Positions 34,695 to 44,164 of a stretch of 64,000 bases of DNA are shown in pieces. Origin of the DNA: DALYJJ01 sp031969915 (GTDB taxonomy: Bacteria > Acidobacteriota > Terriglobia > Bryobacterales > Bryobacteraceae); the NCBI GenBank assembly GCA_031969915.1, contig DALYJJ010000009.1, positions 1 to 64,000 on the forward strand, in the 5' to 3' direction. Numbering within the stretch: the stretch's first letter is position 1; every line of letters begins with the position of its first letter. A program made the position numbers and the translations under genes. The notes beneath the pieces are model-generated. The model saw only the letters and a list, made by a program, of their open reading frames with translations, had not been told where the DNA came from and made no database searches.

Positions 34695-35552
34695 TCACAC
34701 ACCCCGCGCGGGCACGAGGTTCTTGATGAGGATCACCTCGTTGCCCTTCTCGTTATAGAACAAACCGTCGAGCATCTGGCGGGCGAGAGAAATGCCGAAC
34801 CCACCCGGCCGCATGCCGCGCTCCTGGCGGACACCGAGGTGATCGGTGGCGGAGTCGGGAGGATTGGAGATCGCGGCGTGCTTCAGGTCGTCGAACGAAA
34901 AGCCGGGGCCTGGGTCGCGCAGGTAGAAGCCAACAAAAGTGTCCGTTCGGAGCCGCGTGACCGTGACCTTGTTGTCGGGGTTGCTCTGGCCCCCATGCTC
35001 GATCGCGTTGAGCAGCACTTCCCGCAACGCGGTGGCCAGTTGCTCCCGTTCATCGGCGGCGAAATCGGTGTCGAACTCTCGGAAAAACTGAACGGCACGG
35101 TCGGCTGCGTCGAACTTGCAGGAGATCCTCACGGAGACCCAATGCGGCACGGCGCTGGCGAGTTCGACATCGTTCGTGCAACAGGGGTCGGTGAGCGCAA
35201 GCTTCACCATGTCGATGAGCGCGGGCGCCGGGTAGGGCCGCCGGAAGAAGCTGTAGGCGTGAACCCGGATGGCGGCAATGATCTCTTCGGGCTTCGGAGA
35301 AACCGCGGTGAGGATCACCGGCGTGCCGGGGAAGCGGTGCTGCATGCGCTGGAGCAGATCGAAGCCGCCCAGGCCGCGCAGATCTCGATCGGCGATCACC
35401 AACCGGCAACAGTGCTCATTGAGCCGCCGCCACAGACGCTCACCGTCAGCCGGAGTTTCGACACTGCACAACTCAGGGTTGAGTTCACGGCGCAGTAGTT
35501 CGCTGATCCCGGAATCGGGCTCGCCAACGAGAATCGTGCAAGGTTCCGCCAT
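34695..35552 (-). CDS. response-regulator receiver fused to HATPase (RsbW-like) domain
   Basis: This 285-residue cytoplasmic protein has a receiver domain (1-120) with acidic residues in VGEPDSG and a phospho-Asp in VIADRDLRGLGG. The usual conserved lysine position reads FFRRPYP instead of a KP motif. Residues 140-280 form an anti-sigma type HATPase with N box REVLLNAIEHGG, G boxes DPGPGFSFDDL and GGFGISLARQMLDG. Such fusions act in partner-switching or signalling where the kinase-like domain binds a sigma or anti-anti-sigma protein. No partner is adjacent. Confidence 0.85.
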   Translation of the reverse strand: MAEPCTILVGEPDSGISELLRRELNPELCSVETPADGERLWRRLNEHCCRLVIADRDLRGLGGFDLLQRMQHRFPGTPVILTAVSPKPEEIIAAIRVHAYSFFRRPYPAPALIDMVKLALTDPCCTNDVELASAVPHWVSVRISCKFDAADRAVQFFREFDTDFAADEREQLATALREVLLNAIEHGGQSNPDNKVTVTRLRTDTFVGFYLRDPGPGFSFDDLKHAAISNPPDSATDHLGVRQERGMRPGGFGISLARQMLDGLFYNEKGNEVILIKNLVPARGV

Positions 35553-35656
35553 GTTCCGCCAAGCCAGCTTCACTCGATTCTATCGGTCCCGGGGGTGCGC
35601 CGTGTGAGGACGTTCCACGGTCCGGTAGCGTCACGGTACAATCGAGCCGAACCATC

Positions 35657-37033
35657 ATGACACGACGCGGATTCATCTTTGCAGCAGTCCTCCTGGCAGG
35701 TGCGGTCCACCTGGCGGCACAGAAGCGCACGGCGCTCGACGACTACGTCTCAGCGCCCGACGAGAACTACAAGTACGAACTGGTGAATACCGCCAAGGGA
35801 GACGGCATCACAGCCTACGTGCTCGACATGACGTCGCAGGCTTGGCGCAAACCCAGCGAAGTGGATCGGCACCTCTGGACGCATACGCTGACCATCATCC
35901 GGCCCGACACCGTGACTACGGATACCGCGCTGCTGTTCATCGACGGCGGCGGCAACGACGGCCGGCGCCCCGGAGTAGCCGACCCCCGCATGGCGAAGAT
36001 CGCCACGGAAACAAAGTCCGTGGTCGCCCACCTTCGCCAGGTCCCCAACCAGCCGTTGACCTTCACCTCCGATCCGTTCCGCCGGCAGCTTCGCGAAGAC
36101 GCGCTCATCGCCTACGGGATGCGAAAGTATCTGGAGACCGGTGACCCGCTGTGGGTGCTGCGCCTGCCCATGACCAAAAGCGCCGTGAAGGCAATGGACA
36201 CGGCCATCGCGTTTCTAGCGAAGCAGGACGGCGGCACGAAGGTGGAGAAGTTCGTCGTCAGCGGCGGTTCCAAACGCGGCTGGACCACCTGGACCACCGC
36301 CGCGGTGGACAAACGTGTCGCGGCGATCATGCCCATGGTGATTGATGTTCTCAACAACGAAGTTTCCATGCGGCACCACTGGCGCGCGTACGGCTTCTTC
36401 GCGCCCGCGGTGGGCGACTATATCGAACTCCTCACCACGGAGATGGGCAACCCGCGCATGAAGGAGATCGCGAAGATCGAAGACCCCTACGAGTATCGCG
36501 ACCGCCTGACCATGCCCAAGTACATCGTCAACGCCGCCGGCGATCAGTTCTTCGTTTCCGATTCCTCGCAGTTCTACTTCAACGATCTCAAGGGTGAGAA
36601 GTACTTGCGCTACATCGCCAATGCAGACCACGGCATGCGCGACACCGATGTCCTTGAGTCGCTCATCGCCTTCTATCAGTCGGTGATCGACAAGAAGCCG
36701 CGCCCGCGTTTCGATTGGAGCTTCGAGAAGGACGGTTCGATCCGGGTAAGGGTGCTCGACAAACCGGCGGAAGTGAAGCTGTGGCAGGCGGCCAACCCCC
36801 AGGCCCGCGATTTCCGCAAGGAGCGCATCGGTCCCACTGCGTACAAAGCGACCACGCTCGAGCCGCAGCCCGGCGGCGAGTACGTGGCGAACATTCCCAA
36901 GCCCGAACGCGGTTGGGCCGCCTTCTTTGTGGAACTGACGTTTGACAGCGGCGGCAAGTACCCGCACAAGTTCAGCACGGGCATCCGGGTCACGCCCGAC
37001 GAGTTGCCCTATGCGGACCTGAAGCGGAAGTAG
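35657..37033 (+). CDS. PhoPQ-activated pathogenicity-related protein (PqaA-like)
   Basis: This 458-residue secreted alpha/beta-hydrolase-like protein of the PqaA family has a signal peptide (FIFAAVLLAGAVHLAAQ). Family segments include TALDDYVSAPDENYKYEL, ALLFIDGGGNDG, FVVSGGSKRGWTTWTTAAVD (nucleophile elbow GGSKRG) and YIVNAAGDQFFVSDSSQFYF, with a late His in NADHGM. In Salmonella pqaA responds to PhoPQ and affects antimicrobial-peptide resistance; whether that holds here is unknown. It is followed convergently by a small lipoprotein gene 2 bases away. Confidence 0.9.
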   Translation: MTRRGFIFAAVLLAGAVHLAAQKRTALDDYVSAPDENYKYELVNTAKGDGITAYVLDMTSQAWRKPSEVDRHLWTHTLTIIRPDTVTTDTALLFIDGGGNDGRRPGVADPRMAKIATETKSVVAHLRQVPNQPLTFTSDPFRRQLREDALIAYGMRKYLETGDPLWVLRLPMTKSAVKAMDTAIAFLAKQDGGTKVEKFVVSGGSKRGWTTWTTAAVDKRVAAIMPMVIDVLNNEVSMRHHWRAYGFFAPAVGDYIELLTTEMGNPRMKEIAKIEDPYEYRDRLTMPKYIVNAAGDQFFVSDSSQFYFNDLKGEKYLRYIANADHGMRDTDVLESLIAFYQSVIDKKPRPRFDWSFEKDGSIRVRVLDKPAEVKLWQAANPQARDFRKERIGPTAYKATTLEPQPGGEYVANIPKPERGWAAFFVELTFDSGGKYPHKFSTGIRVTPDELPYADLKRK

Positions 37034-37035
37034 CC

Positions 37036-37446
37036 CTATTTCACGCGGAACTGCTTATCCGCGGCATCGAGGACGAAGAAACCGGGGTCCGCGCCGGCGT
37101 TCCGATACGCCGCCGAGAGCGCATTCCGGTACTGCTCCCAAAGACTCTTCGCTTCCGGAGTATCGAAGAACGAACGCAGCGGCCGGTCCGGCTGGAGTTT
37201 CCGGTATCGCTCGAGGGCGCTCCGATAGCGCCTCTGGAGCGCTGCGAGATCGAGTTCGTCTGCCGCCTCCAATCGCGGTGCGCCCATCCTCAGTTCGACA
37301 ACATGAGGGCCAAGTGGCGCAAGGTGGGCAACACCCGCGCTCCTTTCCTGAATACCGTTTGATCCCGGCACCGGCCCGCAAGCCAACCCTGCCAGGACGA
37401 CCACCCTCGTCCAGTTCCAGGCCGGATTGTTACAGAACCATGACAT
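37036..37446 (-). CDS. hypothetical lipoprotein
   Basis: This 136-residue protein has a membrane-type N-terminus ending in a plausible lipobox (VLAGLAC, Cys23). A charged helical domain follows (LAALQRRYRSALERYRKLQP, SLWEQYRNALSAAYRNAG), ending in DAADKQFRVK. No family is recognised. It is convergent with the pqaA-like gene. Confidence 0.55.
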   Translation of the reverse strand: MSWFCNNPAWNWTRVVVLAGLACGPVPGSNGIQERSAGVAHLAPLGPHVVELRMGAPRLEAADELDLAALQRRYRSALERYRKLQPDRPLRSFFDTPEAKSLWEQYRNALSAAYRNAGADPGFFVLDAADKQFRVK

Positions 37447-37618
37447 TACGAACCCGTCAATAGTGTGTGTCTATATGGTTACGAAGTCAACCCCCAAAAT
37501 TGCTCACACAAGGGTGTTATCGGCGGGGAACCGGGTATCCGGAGGGTTCGTGTTGAAAATAAAAGGAAAAGAAAAGGAGGTACTAGCCGGCGAACAGGAG
37601 TTGGAGCGGGAAAAAAGG

Positions 37619-37852
37619 CTAGGTACGATTCGCGCCAGGGCGCTTCTCGGCGGTTGCCAGGACGAGGCTGTACACCACACGCTCCCAGAGCGTGGCTTTG
37701 AGTTCAGGAGTGTTCGAGGCTGACAGGTAGCGAACGAAGCGGCATGCTTGGTCGGGGACCAGGCGATCGCTCCGCCAAGCCCCGACTACACTCAGGACGC
37801 TCAGCAACGCGATGGTCAGGACCTTTCCGGAGTTGTATTTGCCGCTGCTCAC
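37619..37852 (-). CDS. possible small membrane or secreted protein
   Basis: A 77-codon frame from GTG has a hydrophobic helix (VLTIALLSVLSVVGAW) and then a soluble tail with plausible composition (RLVPDQACRFVRYLSAS, TLWERVVYSLVLATAEK). The third codon positions are less GC-biased than in neighbouring genes but not random. The frame stays open upstream to about 37957. No family is recognised, and it may be chance within the non-coding island. Confidence 0.3.
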   Translation of the reverse strand: MSSGKYNSGKVLTIALLSVLSVVGAWRSDRLVPDQACRFVRYLSASNTPELKATLWERVVYSLVLATAEKRPGANRT

Positions 37853-38666
37853 ATCCCAATAGACGCTTGAGAGGAGGGGCTGGATAGCAAATTGCTTGAG
37901 GAATTCCGTAGCCGGAAAAAGGAAAAGGTTCCAAGTGACCCGCGGTCCAGCTTGCTCCCCAACCGGCTAGCTCGGTCTGAGCGTGGCATCCAGGTCCGTC
38001 GAACTTACCTTCCTTGCTCCCCGATGCCGCCTTTCAGCCGCACCGCTTCAACGCTCAGAAGGTCCGCTGCGCACAGTAGACCCGGTAGAAGCCAGAAACT
38101 CGAAACGGCCTTTTGCTCGCCCGCAGCGACCACCCGTTACCGGGCAGCCGAGACGGGGTCGACGCTCCCGACCTGCTTCTTCGTCTCTCCGCCGTCCGCT
38201 TCCCGAGACCGGTCCGCTTCCGACTCCCGGCTCCCTCCGTCTCCGGAGAGGGCCGATCCACATCGGTCGCCCGTTTCCCGTTCCACGCCCGGCTGTTCCG
38301 AACCGCCATCCCGACCGTCGCTCCCCTCCGGGGTTTTACCCCCTCGGGATCACAGCACCCGGTCTGGCCTCGGCCCGGAAGGCCTGCCTCTCGTCGCGCC
38401 CGCTTCCCTCTCACTCCCCCTGGCGGCGTCGATTACTCAAATCCGCCCGGGATCATCGTTCCAGGAGCGCTACGCTTCGTTCGGCTCGCTGTTCCTTCGA
38501 ACCTCTTGGAACCTCTTTCATCATGCGCCGAAACCGTTTTGTAGTCAAATCTTAATCGCGATTCCCAGGTCTCTTTCCTCAGGAAACATTTGCTTTGTTG
38601 ACAATCGCTTACCGCCACCCCCCTGCGAATATCATGTGGATAAAACAGCGCCTGTGCAAAATGTTC
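37853..38666. other. 814-bp stretch without a convincing gene, strongly strand-biased
   Basis: All open frames here give Pro/Ser/Arg-rich, low-quality proteins on both strands. The plus strand is pyrimidine-rich (43 of 60 bases are C or T in 38161-38220). Nested inverted repeats are visible, for example TCCCGA (38309-38314) with TCGGGA (38344-38349) enclosing GGGG-TTTTA-CCCC. One perfect DnaA-type box, TGTGGATAA, lies at 38635-38643. It could be a structured RNA on the minus strand or a decayed element; nothing here is decisive. Confidence 0.5.
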
Positions 38667-39845
38667 TTACCGGGCGGGCGGCTTCGTCCATTTCAGGATC
38701 ATCCCCTGATCCGTTGCGATCCAAACGTTCTCGGGGTCGGGCGCAGAGATGAACACCTGGCGCGCCACGGCGCGGTAGTGAACAGGGAACTCCTCCCAGA
38801 TCTTGTTGGCGCTAGAAGAGTTACGGAGGACTCTCACCTTGCCGGGCACCGGTGCATTGGGTAAGGACCCGGCCGGCTGATAGGCTGCGAGCCAGGTAGA
38901 ACCATCGGCGTTCATGGCGACATCGGTGACCACCCGGTCCTTCCGTCCGAAAATCGTCACCGGCTTCTTGCCGAGGTCCATCCGAATGATGTCGGACGGA
39001 ACGGGGAAACGGCGCAAGAACCGCATGAGCCAAACGCCCTCGCCCCGGGCGTTGTAGCGAAGAACCTGGGGAACGCCGAATAACGAAACCGCCTCGGCAT
39101 TCCAGGTGGCGCCGCCGTCGCTCGATTGCAGGAAGAGACTCAGGCTAGGCCACTCCGGCGCGAGCAATTCCTCTTCGGGATCGGGCGGCCGGCGGCCCCG
39201 GGGGCGCCGCTCGTTCCGAGGGGGGCGGGAGGCGCCCGCGATGAGAATCTTCTTGGAATCGGGCGCGGCTGCGCTCAAAAAGGCCGAATGTTCGGGCTTT
39301 CCCGGCAGTTTCGCGGCAGGCTCCACGGCACCCCACGTCTTGCCTCCGTCTGTGGTAGCCAGTAAAGTCTTCTGCGCACCGAGCGCCCACCCGGTCGAAG
39401 GGCTCACGAAAAAGACCCGGCGAACCTGCCGCGGACTGGAGATCTTCCGCCAGGACCGGCCCGCTTCTTCGGTCTTGTAAATCCCGCCTTCCCCAACCAG
39501 CCAGCCCAGCGTCTCGTCGAGAAAGAAGACGGAATACGGATCGGTCTTGAGCTTGTCGAAGGTCCACGTCACGCCGCCATCGCTGGTCAGCAACGCCACC
39601 GGCTCCGGCCTGCGGTTTGCGTAACCGCGGAGCCCGACGGCGATGCCGCGCCGGGCGGAGACAAACTGGAAATCCACGATCTGGAGGGCCTGTTCGTGTT
39701 CATCGAACTCGAACTGGGGAACGAATCGCGTGCCGGAACGGCTGGCCAGGATGGTGGACGGCTCCGGCTCCGGCGGAGTGGAAGGCGGGGGCTGCGCGGC
39801 GCCGGACACCACGGCCAGCAGCGCGGTGCAATAGCGCAGGCTCAT
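38667..39845 (-). CDS. Ycf48 / BNR-repeat-like beta-propeller protein
   Basis: This 392-residue protein has a signal peptide (LRYCTALLAVVSGAAQ) and sialidase/Ycf48-type blades with 'SDGGxTW' Asp-box motifs: TSDGGVTWTF, TTDGGKTWGAV and SSDGGATWNAE. The segments DETLGWLVGEGGIYKTEEAG and SPSTGWALG are typical of the Ycf48-like family. An Arg/Pro-rich insertion (about 200-225) interrupts the propeller. It is coupled by ATGA overlap with the GAF gene upstream. The role is unknown, perhaps assembly or sensing in the periplasm. Confidence 0.8.
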   Translation of the reverse strand: MSLRYCTALLAVVSGAAQPPPSTPPEPEPSTILASRSGTRFVPQFEFDEHEQALQIVDFQFVSARRGIAVGLRGYANRRPEPVALLTSDGGVTWTFDKLKTDPYSVFFLDETLGWLVGEGGIYKTEEAGRSWRKISSPRQVRRVFFVSPSTGWALGAQKTLLATTDGGKTWGAVEPAAKLPGKPEHSAFLSAAAPDSKKILIAGASRPPRNERRPRGRRPPDPEEELLAPEWPSLSLFLQSSDGGATWNAEAVSLFGVPQVLRYNARGEGVWLMRFLRRFPVPSDIIRMDLGKKPVTIFGRKDRVVTDVAMNADGSTWLAAYQPAGSLPNAPVPGKVRVLRNSSSANKIWEEFPVHYRAVARQVFISAPDPENVWIATDQGMILKWTKPPAR

Positions 39846-40495
39846 GAAGTGGCGGCCGGCGGGGCGGGCAACGCGAGTTCGGCATGGTTGGCGGCCTGGA
39901 CCGCGCTGGGCGCCATGCGCGCCAGGACCAAAAGGCAACCCACCTGTTCTCCCACCGTGGTGATCGTTTCCATCTCGTCGCCGGTATGCTGGTGTGCGGC
40001 GCGGTGTTGAACGTTGATCACGCCCACCACGCGATTCCGGGCGATCACCGGGGCCGACAGGAACGATTCAAAGGTGTCCTCAGGCAGATCGCGAAAGTAC
40101 TTGAAGCGGCGGTCGTGATACGACTCGCGGGAGATCGCGAGCATGCGCCGCTCTCTCGCCACCCAGCCGGTAAGACCTTCTTCCATGCGCAGCCGCACTT
40201 TGCCGATGGTCGAAGGATGCGGCGTATTCGACGCGCACAGCACCAGTTCGTCGCGGTCCATCAGGTAGATCAGGCAGGAATCGCACTGCATGTAGTCCAC
40301 GATCAGCGACACAATGCCTTGCAAGACCTCGGGCAGGCTCATTTCCCGGACCATGAAGCGGCTGATCTGCTGAAACAGCGCAAGCTGCTGCTCGAGCCGC
40401 TGCACCCGCGACTCCAAATCTCTTGCTTTGACGGCCACGGACCCATTATCACACCGGAGCGCGTCGAAGCCTCCGAGGCATGTTCGGTTTGCCAT
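39842..40495 (-). CDS. GAF-domain protein
   Basis: This 217-residue cytoplasmic protein has an N-terminal coiled coil (ARDLESRVQRLEQQLALFQQ) and a single GAF domain (about 50-195) with VREMSLPEVLQGIVSLIVDYM, EGLTGWVARERRMLAI and SAPVIARNRVVGVINVQHR. There is no output domain, so it would signal through a partner. A GTG start about 18 codons downstream is also possible, because no clear ribosome-binding site precedes the ATG. Confidence 0.82.
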   Translation of the reverse strand: MANRTCLGGFDALRCDNGSVAVKARDLESRVQRLEQQLALFQQISRFMVREMSLPEVLQGIVSLIVDYMQCDSCLIYLMDRDELVLCASNTPHPSTIGKVRLRMEEGLTGWVARERRMLAISRESYHDRRFKYFRDLPEDTFESFLSAPVIARNRVVGVINVQHRAAHQHTGDEMETITTVGEQVGCLLVLARMAPSAVQAANHAELALPAPPAATS

Positions 40496-40615
40496 TCTCG
40501 CCGGACGCCGCTAGGATAGGGTCAATACCCGCCCCCAGCCGCAGGCCGTGGAAGCGGGAAGGACGGTCCGCGTTTCGTTCAACGCCACCCGCGGATCGGG
40601 AGGAGACTTTCCGGA

Positions 40616-41167
40616 ATGTGGAATCGACGGAAAGAAGACGAGCCGGCCGCAAAGGCGGCCCCCGCGCCGCCCCTAGCGGCTCCAGAACCAAAGAGAGAGG
40701 GAATCCCGATGTCTACCATGCCCATGCGCCCGGCTGAGATGGAGGCCCGTGGCTCCGCGGTGATTGGCAAGTCCGTCCTGGTGAAGGGACAGGTGATGAG
40801 CCGCGAGGATTTGTTCGTCGACGGGGAAGTCGACGGCTCGGTGGAGATGCAGGAGCATAAGCTCACCATCGGCCCCAACGGCAAAGTGCAGGCCGGCATC
40901 AAGGCGCGTGAGGTGGTTGTGCTCGGTTCCGTCACCGGCAACGTGGACGCGGCCGACAAAATCGAGATCCGCCGTGAGGCGCGCCTCGTGGGGGATATCC
41001 GCACCGCGCGCATCGTGATCGAAGAGGGCGCCTACTTCAAGGGCAGCGTCGATATCACGCGAACCGAGCCCGCCAAGCAGGCCCCGAAAGTCCAGGCGGC
41101 CGCCGCCGCGCCGGCTTCCGCTCCCGCGGCGGCTCCGGTGAGCGCAGGCACGGACGCCAAGCGCTGA
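40616..41167 (+). CDS. bactofilin
   Basis: This 183-residue cytoskeletal protein has a bactofilin beta-helix (about 45-150) with regular short turns (VIGKSVLVKGQVMSREDLFV, DGEVDGSVEMQEHKLTIGP, ARLVGDIRTARIVIEEGAYF). The flanking tails are disordered and Ala/Pro-rich. Bactofilins polymerise without nucleotide and scaffold cell-shape or polysaccharide enzymes. GGAGGAGAC precedes the ATG. The methyltransferase-like gene follows 27 bases later. Confidence 0.93.
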   Translation: MWNRRKEDEPAAKAAPAPPLAAPEPKREGIPMSTMPMRPAEMEARGSAVIGKSVLVKGQVMSREDLFVDGEVDGSVEMQEHKLTIGPNGKVQAGIKAREVVVLGSVTGNVDAADKIEIRREARLVGDIRTARIVIEEGAYFKGSVDITRTEPAKQAPKVQAAAAAPASAPAAAPVSAGTDAKR

Positions 41168-41194
41168 CGGCGAAAATGGAGTAGGGCGGTCCTG

Positions 41195-41896
41195 TTGTTC
41201 AAAGAACGGTTGCGGTCCATCTTGGGAGGCAGCGCGCCCGTGCCGGCCGGCGCGGAGCGGCAGGCGGCGGCGCCGGGGGCCAAGCGGCCCGCTGGTTCGA
41301 GCGACGCCCCCTTCCACCGGCAGAGTCCGGGCCTCGACCAGTTCTTTAGCGGCATCCGCGACACGCTGGGATTGTCCCTGCTCGACTTCGCGGGCGCCAG
41401 CCAGGCCAACATCTCCTACATCACTGGGCTGGGCCACCGGATCTACTCCGAAGACGTTGTGCGGACCTTGGGCACGGTGTTTGGGCAGGGCGGCGAGGAC
41501 TTCTACGAATCGCAGGCGCGTCCGGAACTGATCTCCGAGTTTCTCGCCCAAACGCTCGATTTCTCCGACGGCCAGTTCGACGGCGCGCTGATCTGGGATT
41601 CCTTCCAGTTCATGCATCCGGCGCTGCTGGCGGCGGTGATCGGCCGGCTTCGTTCGATCCTGCGGCCCAACGCCTACCTGCTGGCCTTCTTTCACGCCGA
41701 CGAGCGCGCCGTCGAGGTCCCCAGTTACTCCTACCGCATCGTCGATAACCGGTCGCTCCAACTGTCGCGGCGAGGATCGCGGCCGGCGTCGCTGTTCTTC
41801 AATAACCGGGCGCTCGAACGCCTGTTTCAGGATTTCGAGTCGGTGAAGTTCTTCCTCACCCGCGATTCACTTCGCGAGGTCATCGTGAAGCGTTGA
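41195..41896 (+). CDS. SAM-dependent methyltransferase-like protein
   Basis: This 233-residue protein has a disordered N-terminal 50 residues and then a Rossmann-like fold. Strand LLDFAGASQANISYI occupies the place of the SAM-binding motif, FDGALIWDSFQFM the motif after strand 4, and a helical RLRSILRPNAYLLAFFHADE follows. The glycine-rich motif is degenerate (DFAGASQ), so catalytic activity is uncertain. It starts with TTG at 41195 and its end overlaps the convergent glycosyltransferase gene by 17 bases. Confidence 0.65.
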   Translation: MFKERLRSILGGSAPVPAGAERQAAAPGAKRPAGSSDAPFHRQSPGLDQFFSGIRDTLGLSLLDFAGASQANISYITGLGHRIYSEDVVRTLGTVFGQGGEDFYESQARPELISEFLAQTLDFSDGQFDGALIWDSFQFMHPALLAAVIGRLRSILRPNAYLLAFFHADERAVEVPSYSYRIVDNRSLQLSRRGSRPASLFFNNRALERLFQDFESVKFFLTRDSLREVIVKR

Positions 41897-42620
41897 CCGG
41901 ATAGCGGCCGGCCAGATCGTACCAGCGAACTTCCAGGGGATCGAGAAAGGCCCGCATGCCCCGGGCGAAGCTCACCTTCGTCCCGGCCACGTCGTCCCAG
42001 CGGACGGGAATCTCCACCGACTTGAACCCGAGCTTCTTTGCGATGTACAAGAGTTCCACATCGAAGCCGAAGCCGTCGATCTGCTGCAGCCGGCTGACGG
42101 CTTGCGCCGCATCGCGCCGGAACAGTTTGAACCCGCACTGAGTGTCGTGAAACGGAAGCCCCGTGATCAGGCGCATCACCAGGTTGAAGAGGCGCCCCGC
42201 GGTCTCACGCGCCCAGGGCTGGCGGACGCCGATCAGCGAGCGGTCGATCGCCCGTGAACCGATGGCGATGGAAGCGCCCGTCCGCTCCACCGCTTCCCGG
42301 AGTTTCGCCAGTTCCACCATCGGCGAGGACAAATCGGCGTCCGTGAAGAGGACCCATTCCCCGGCGGCGCGCGTCAGGCCATGACGCACCGCGTACCCTT
42401 TGCCCCGGTTGCCGGGATTGCTCACCAGTTGGACGCGCGGGTCGCGGGCCGCGTAGGACTGAATGAGCGCAGCGGTTCCATCGCGCGAACCGTCGTCGAC
42501 GGCGAGCACTTCTGCGAAGGAGCGGGGATGGCCATCGAGGTAGGCAAGAACCTGATCCAGAGTGCCGCCCAGCCGCCGTTCTTCGTTGTAGGCGGGGATC
42601 ACAATAGAGAGCGAATCCAA
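41880..42620 (-). CDS. family 2 glycosyltransferase (dolichyl-phosphate glucosyltransferase-like)
   Basis: This 246-residue GT-A enzyme has LSIVIPAYNEERRLGGTL, nucleotide-binding AVDDGSRDGT, the DxD motif in FTDADLSSP and the family segment GLPFHDTQCGFKLFRRDAA ... GFGFDVELLYIAKKLGF. It has no membrane helices, so it is of the soluble ALG5-like type. It probably transfers a sugar to a polyprenyl phosphate. The start is a TTG at 42620, only 7 bases from a TATAAT on that strand, so the transcript may be leaderless. Confidence 0.88.
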   Translation of the reverse strand: MDSLSIVIPAYNEERRLGGTLDQVLAYLDGHPRSFAEVLAVDDGSRDGTAALIQSYAARDPRVQLVSNPGNRGKGYAVRHGLTRAAGEWVLFTDADLSSPMVELAKLREAVERTGASIAIGSRAIDRSLIGVRQPWARETAGRLFNLVMRLITGLPFHDTQCGFKLFRRDAAQAVSRLQQIDGFGFDVELLYIAKKLGFKSVEIPVRWDDVAGTKVSFARGMRAFLDPLEVRWYDLAGRYPVNASR

Positions 42621-42626
42621 TCCTCA

Positions 42627-42634
42627 ATTATAAT
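42627..42634. promoter_or_regulatory. shared palindromic -10 region for lysS and the GT2 gene
   Basis: ATTATAAT reads TATAAT on the plus strand (42629-42634) and TATAAT on the minus strand (42632-42627). The plus-strand copy places a start site about 42641, upstream of GGGAG and the lysS TTG. The minus-strand copy places it at about the GT2 start codon. No good -35 was found on either side. Confidence 0.45.
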
Positions 42635-42655
42635 GAGCGTTTTCGGGAGTTCCTA

Positions 42656-44155
<1,500 letters not shown>

Positions 44156-44164
44156 GCCCGCCCC

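Noticed and set aside
38635..38643. Perfect DnaA box TGTGGATAA suggesting a replication origin
   Set aside because: Only one box was found, no AT-rich unwinding element or dnaA/dnaN genes lie nearby, and a single 9-mer is expected by chance in a genome.
37892..38752. Long plus-strand open frame of 286 codons in the non-coding island
   Set aside because: The product is Ser/Pro/Arg-rich without any fold-like pattern, overlaps other equally long frames, and runs into the Ycf48-like gene on the other strand.
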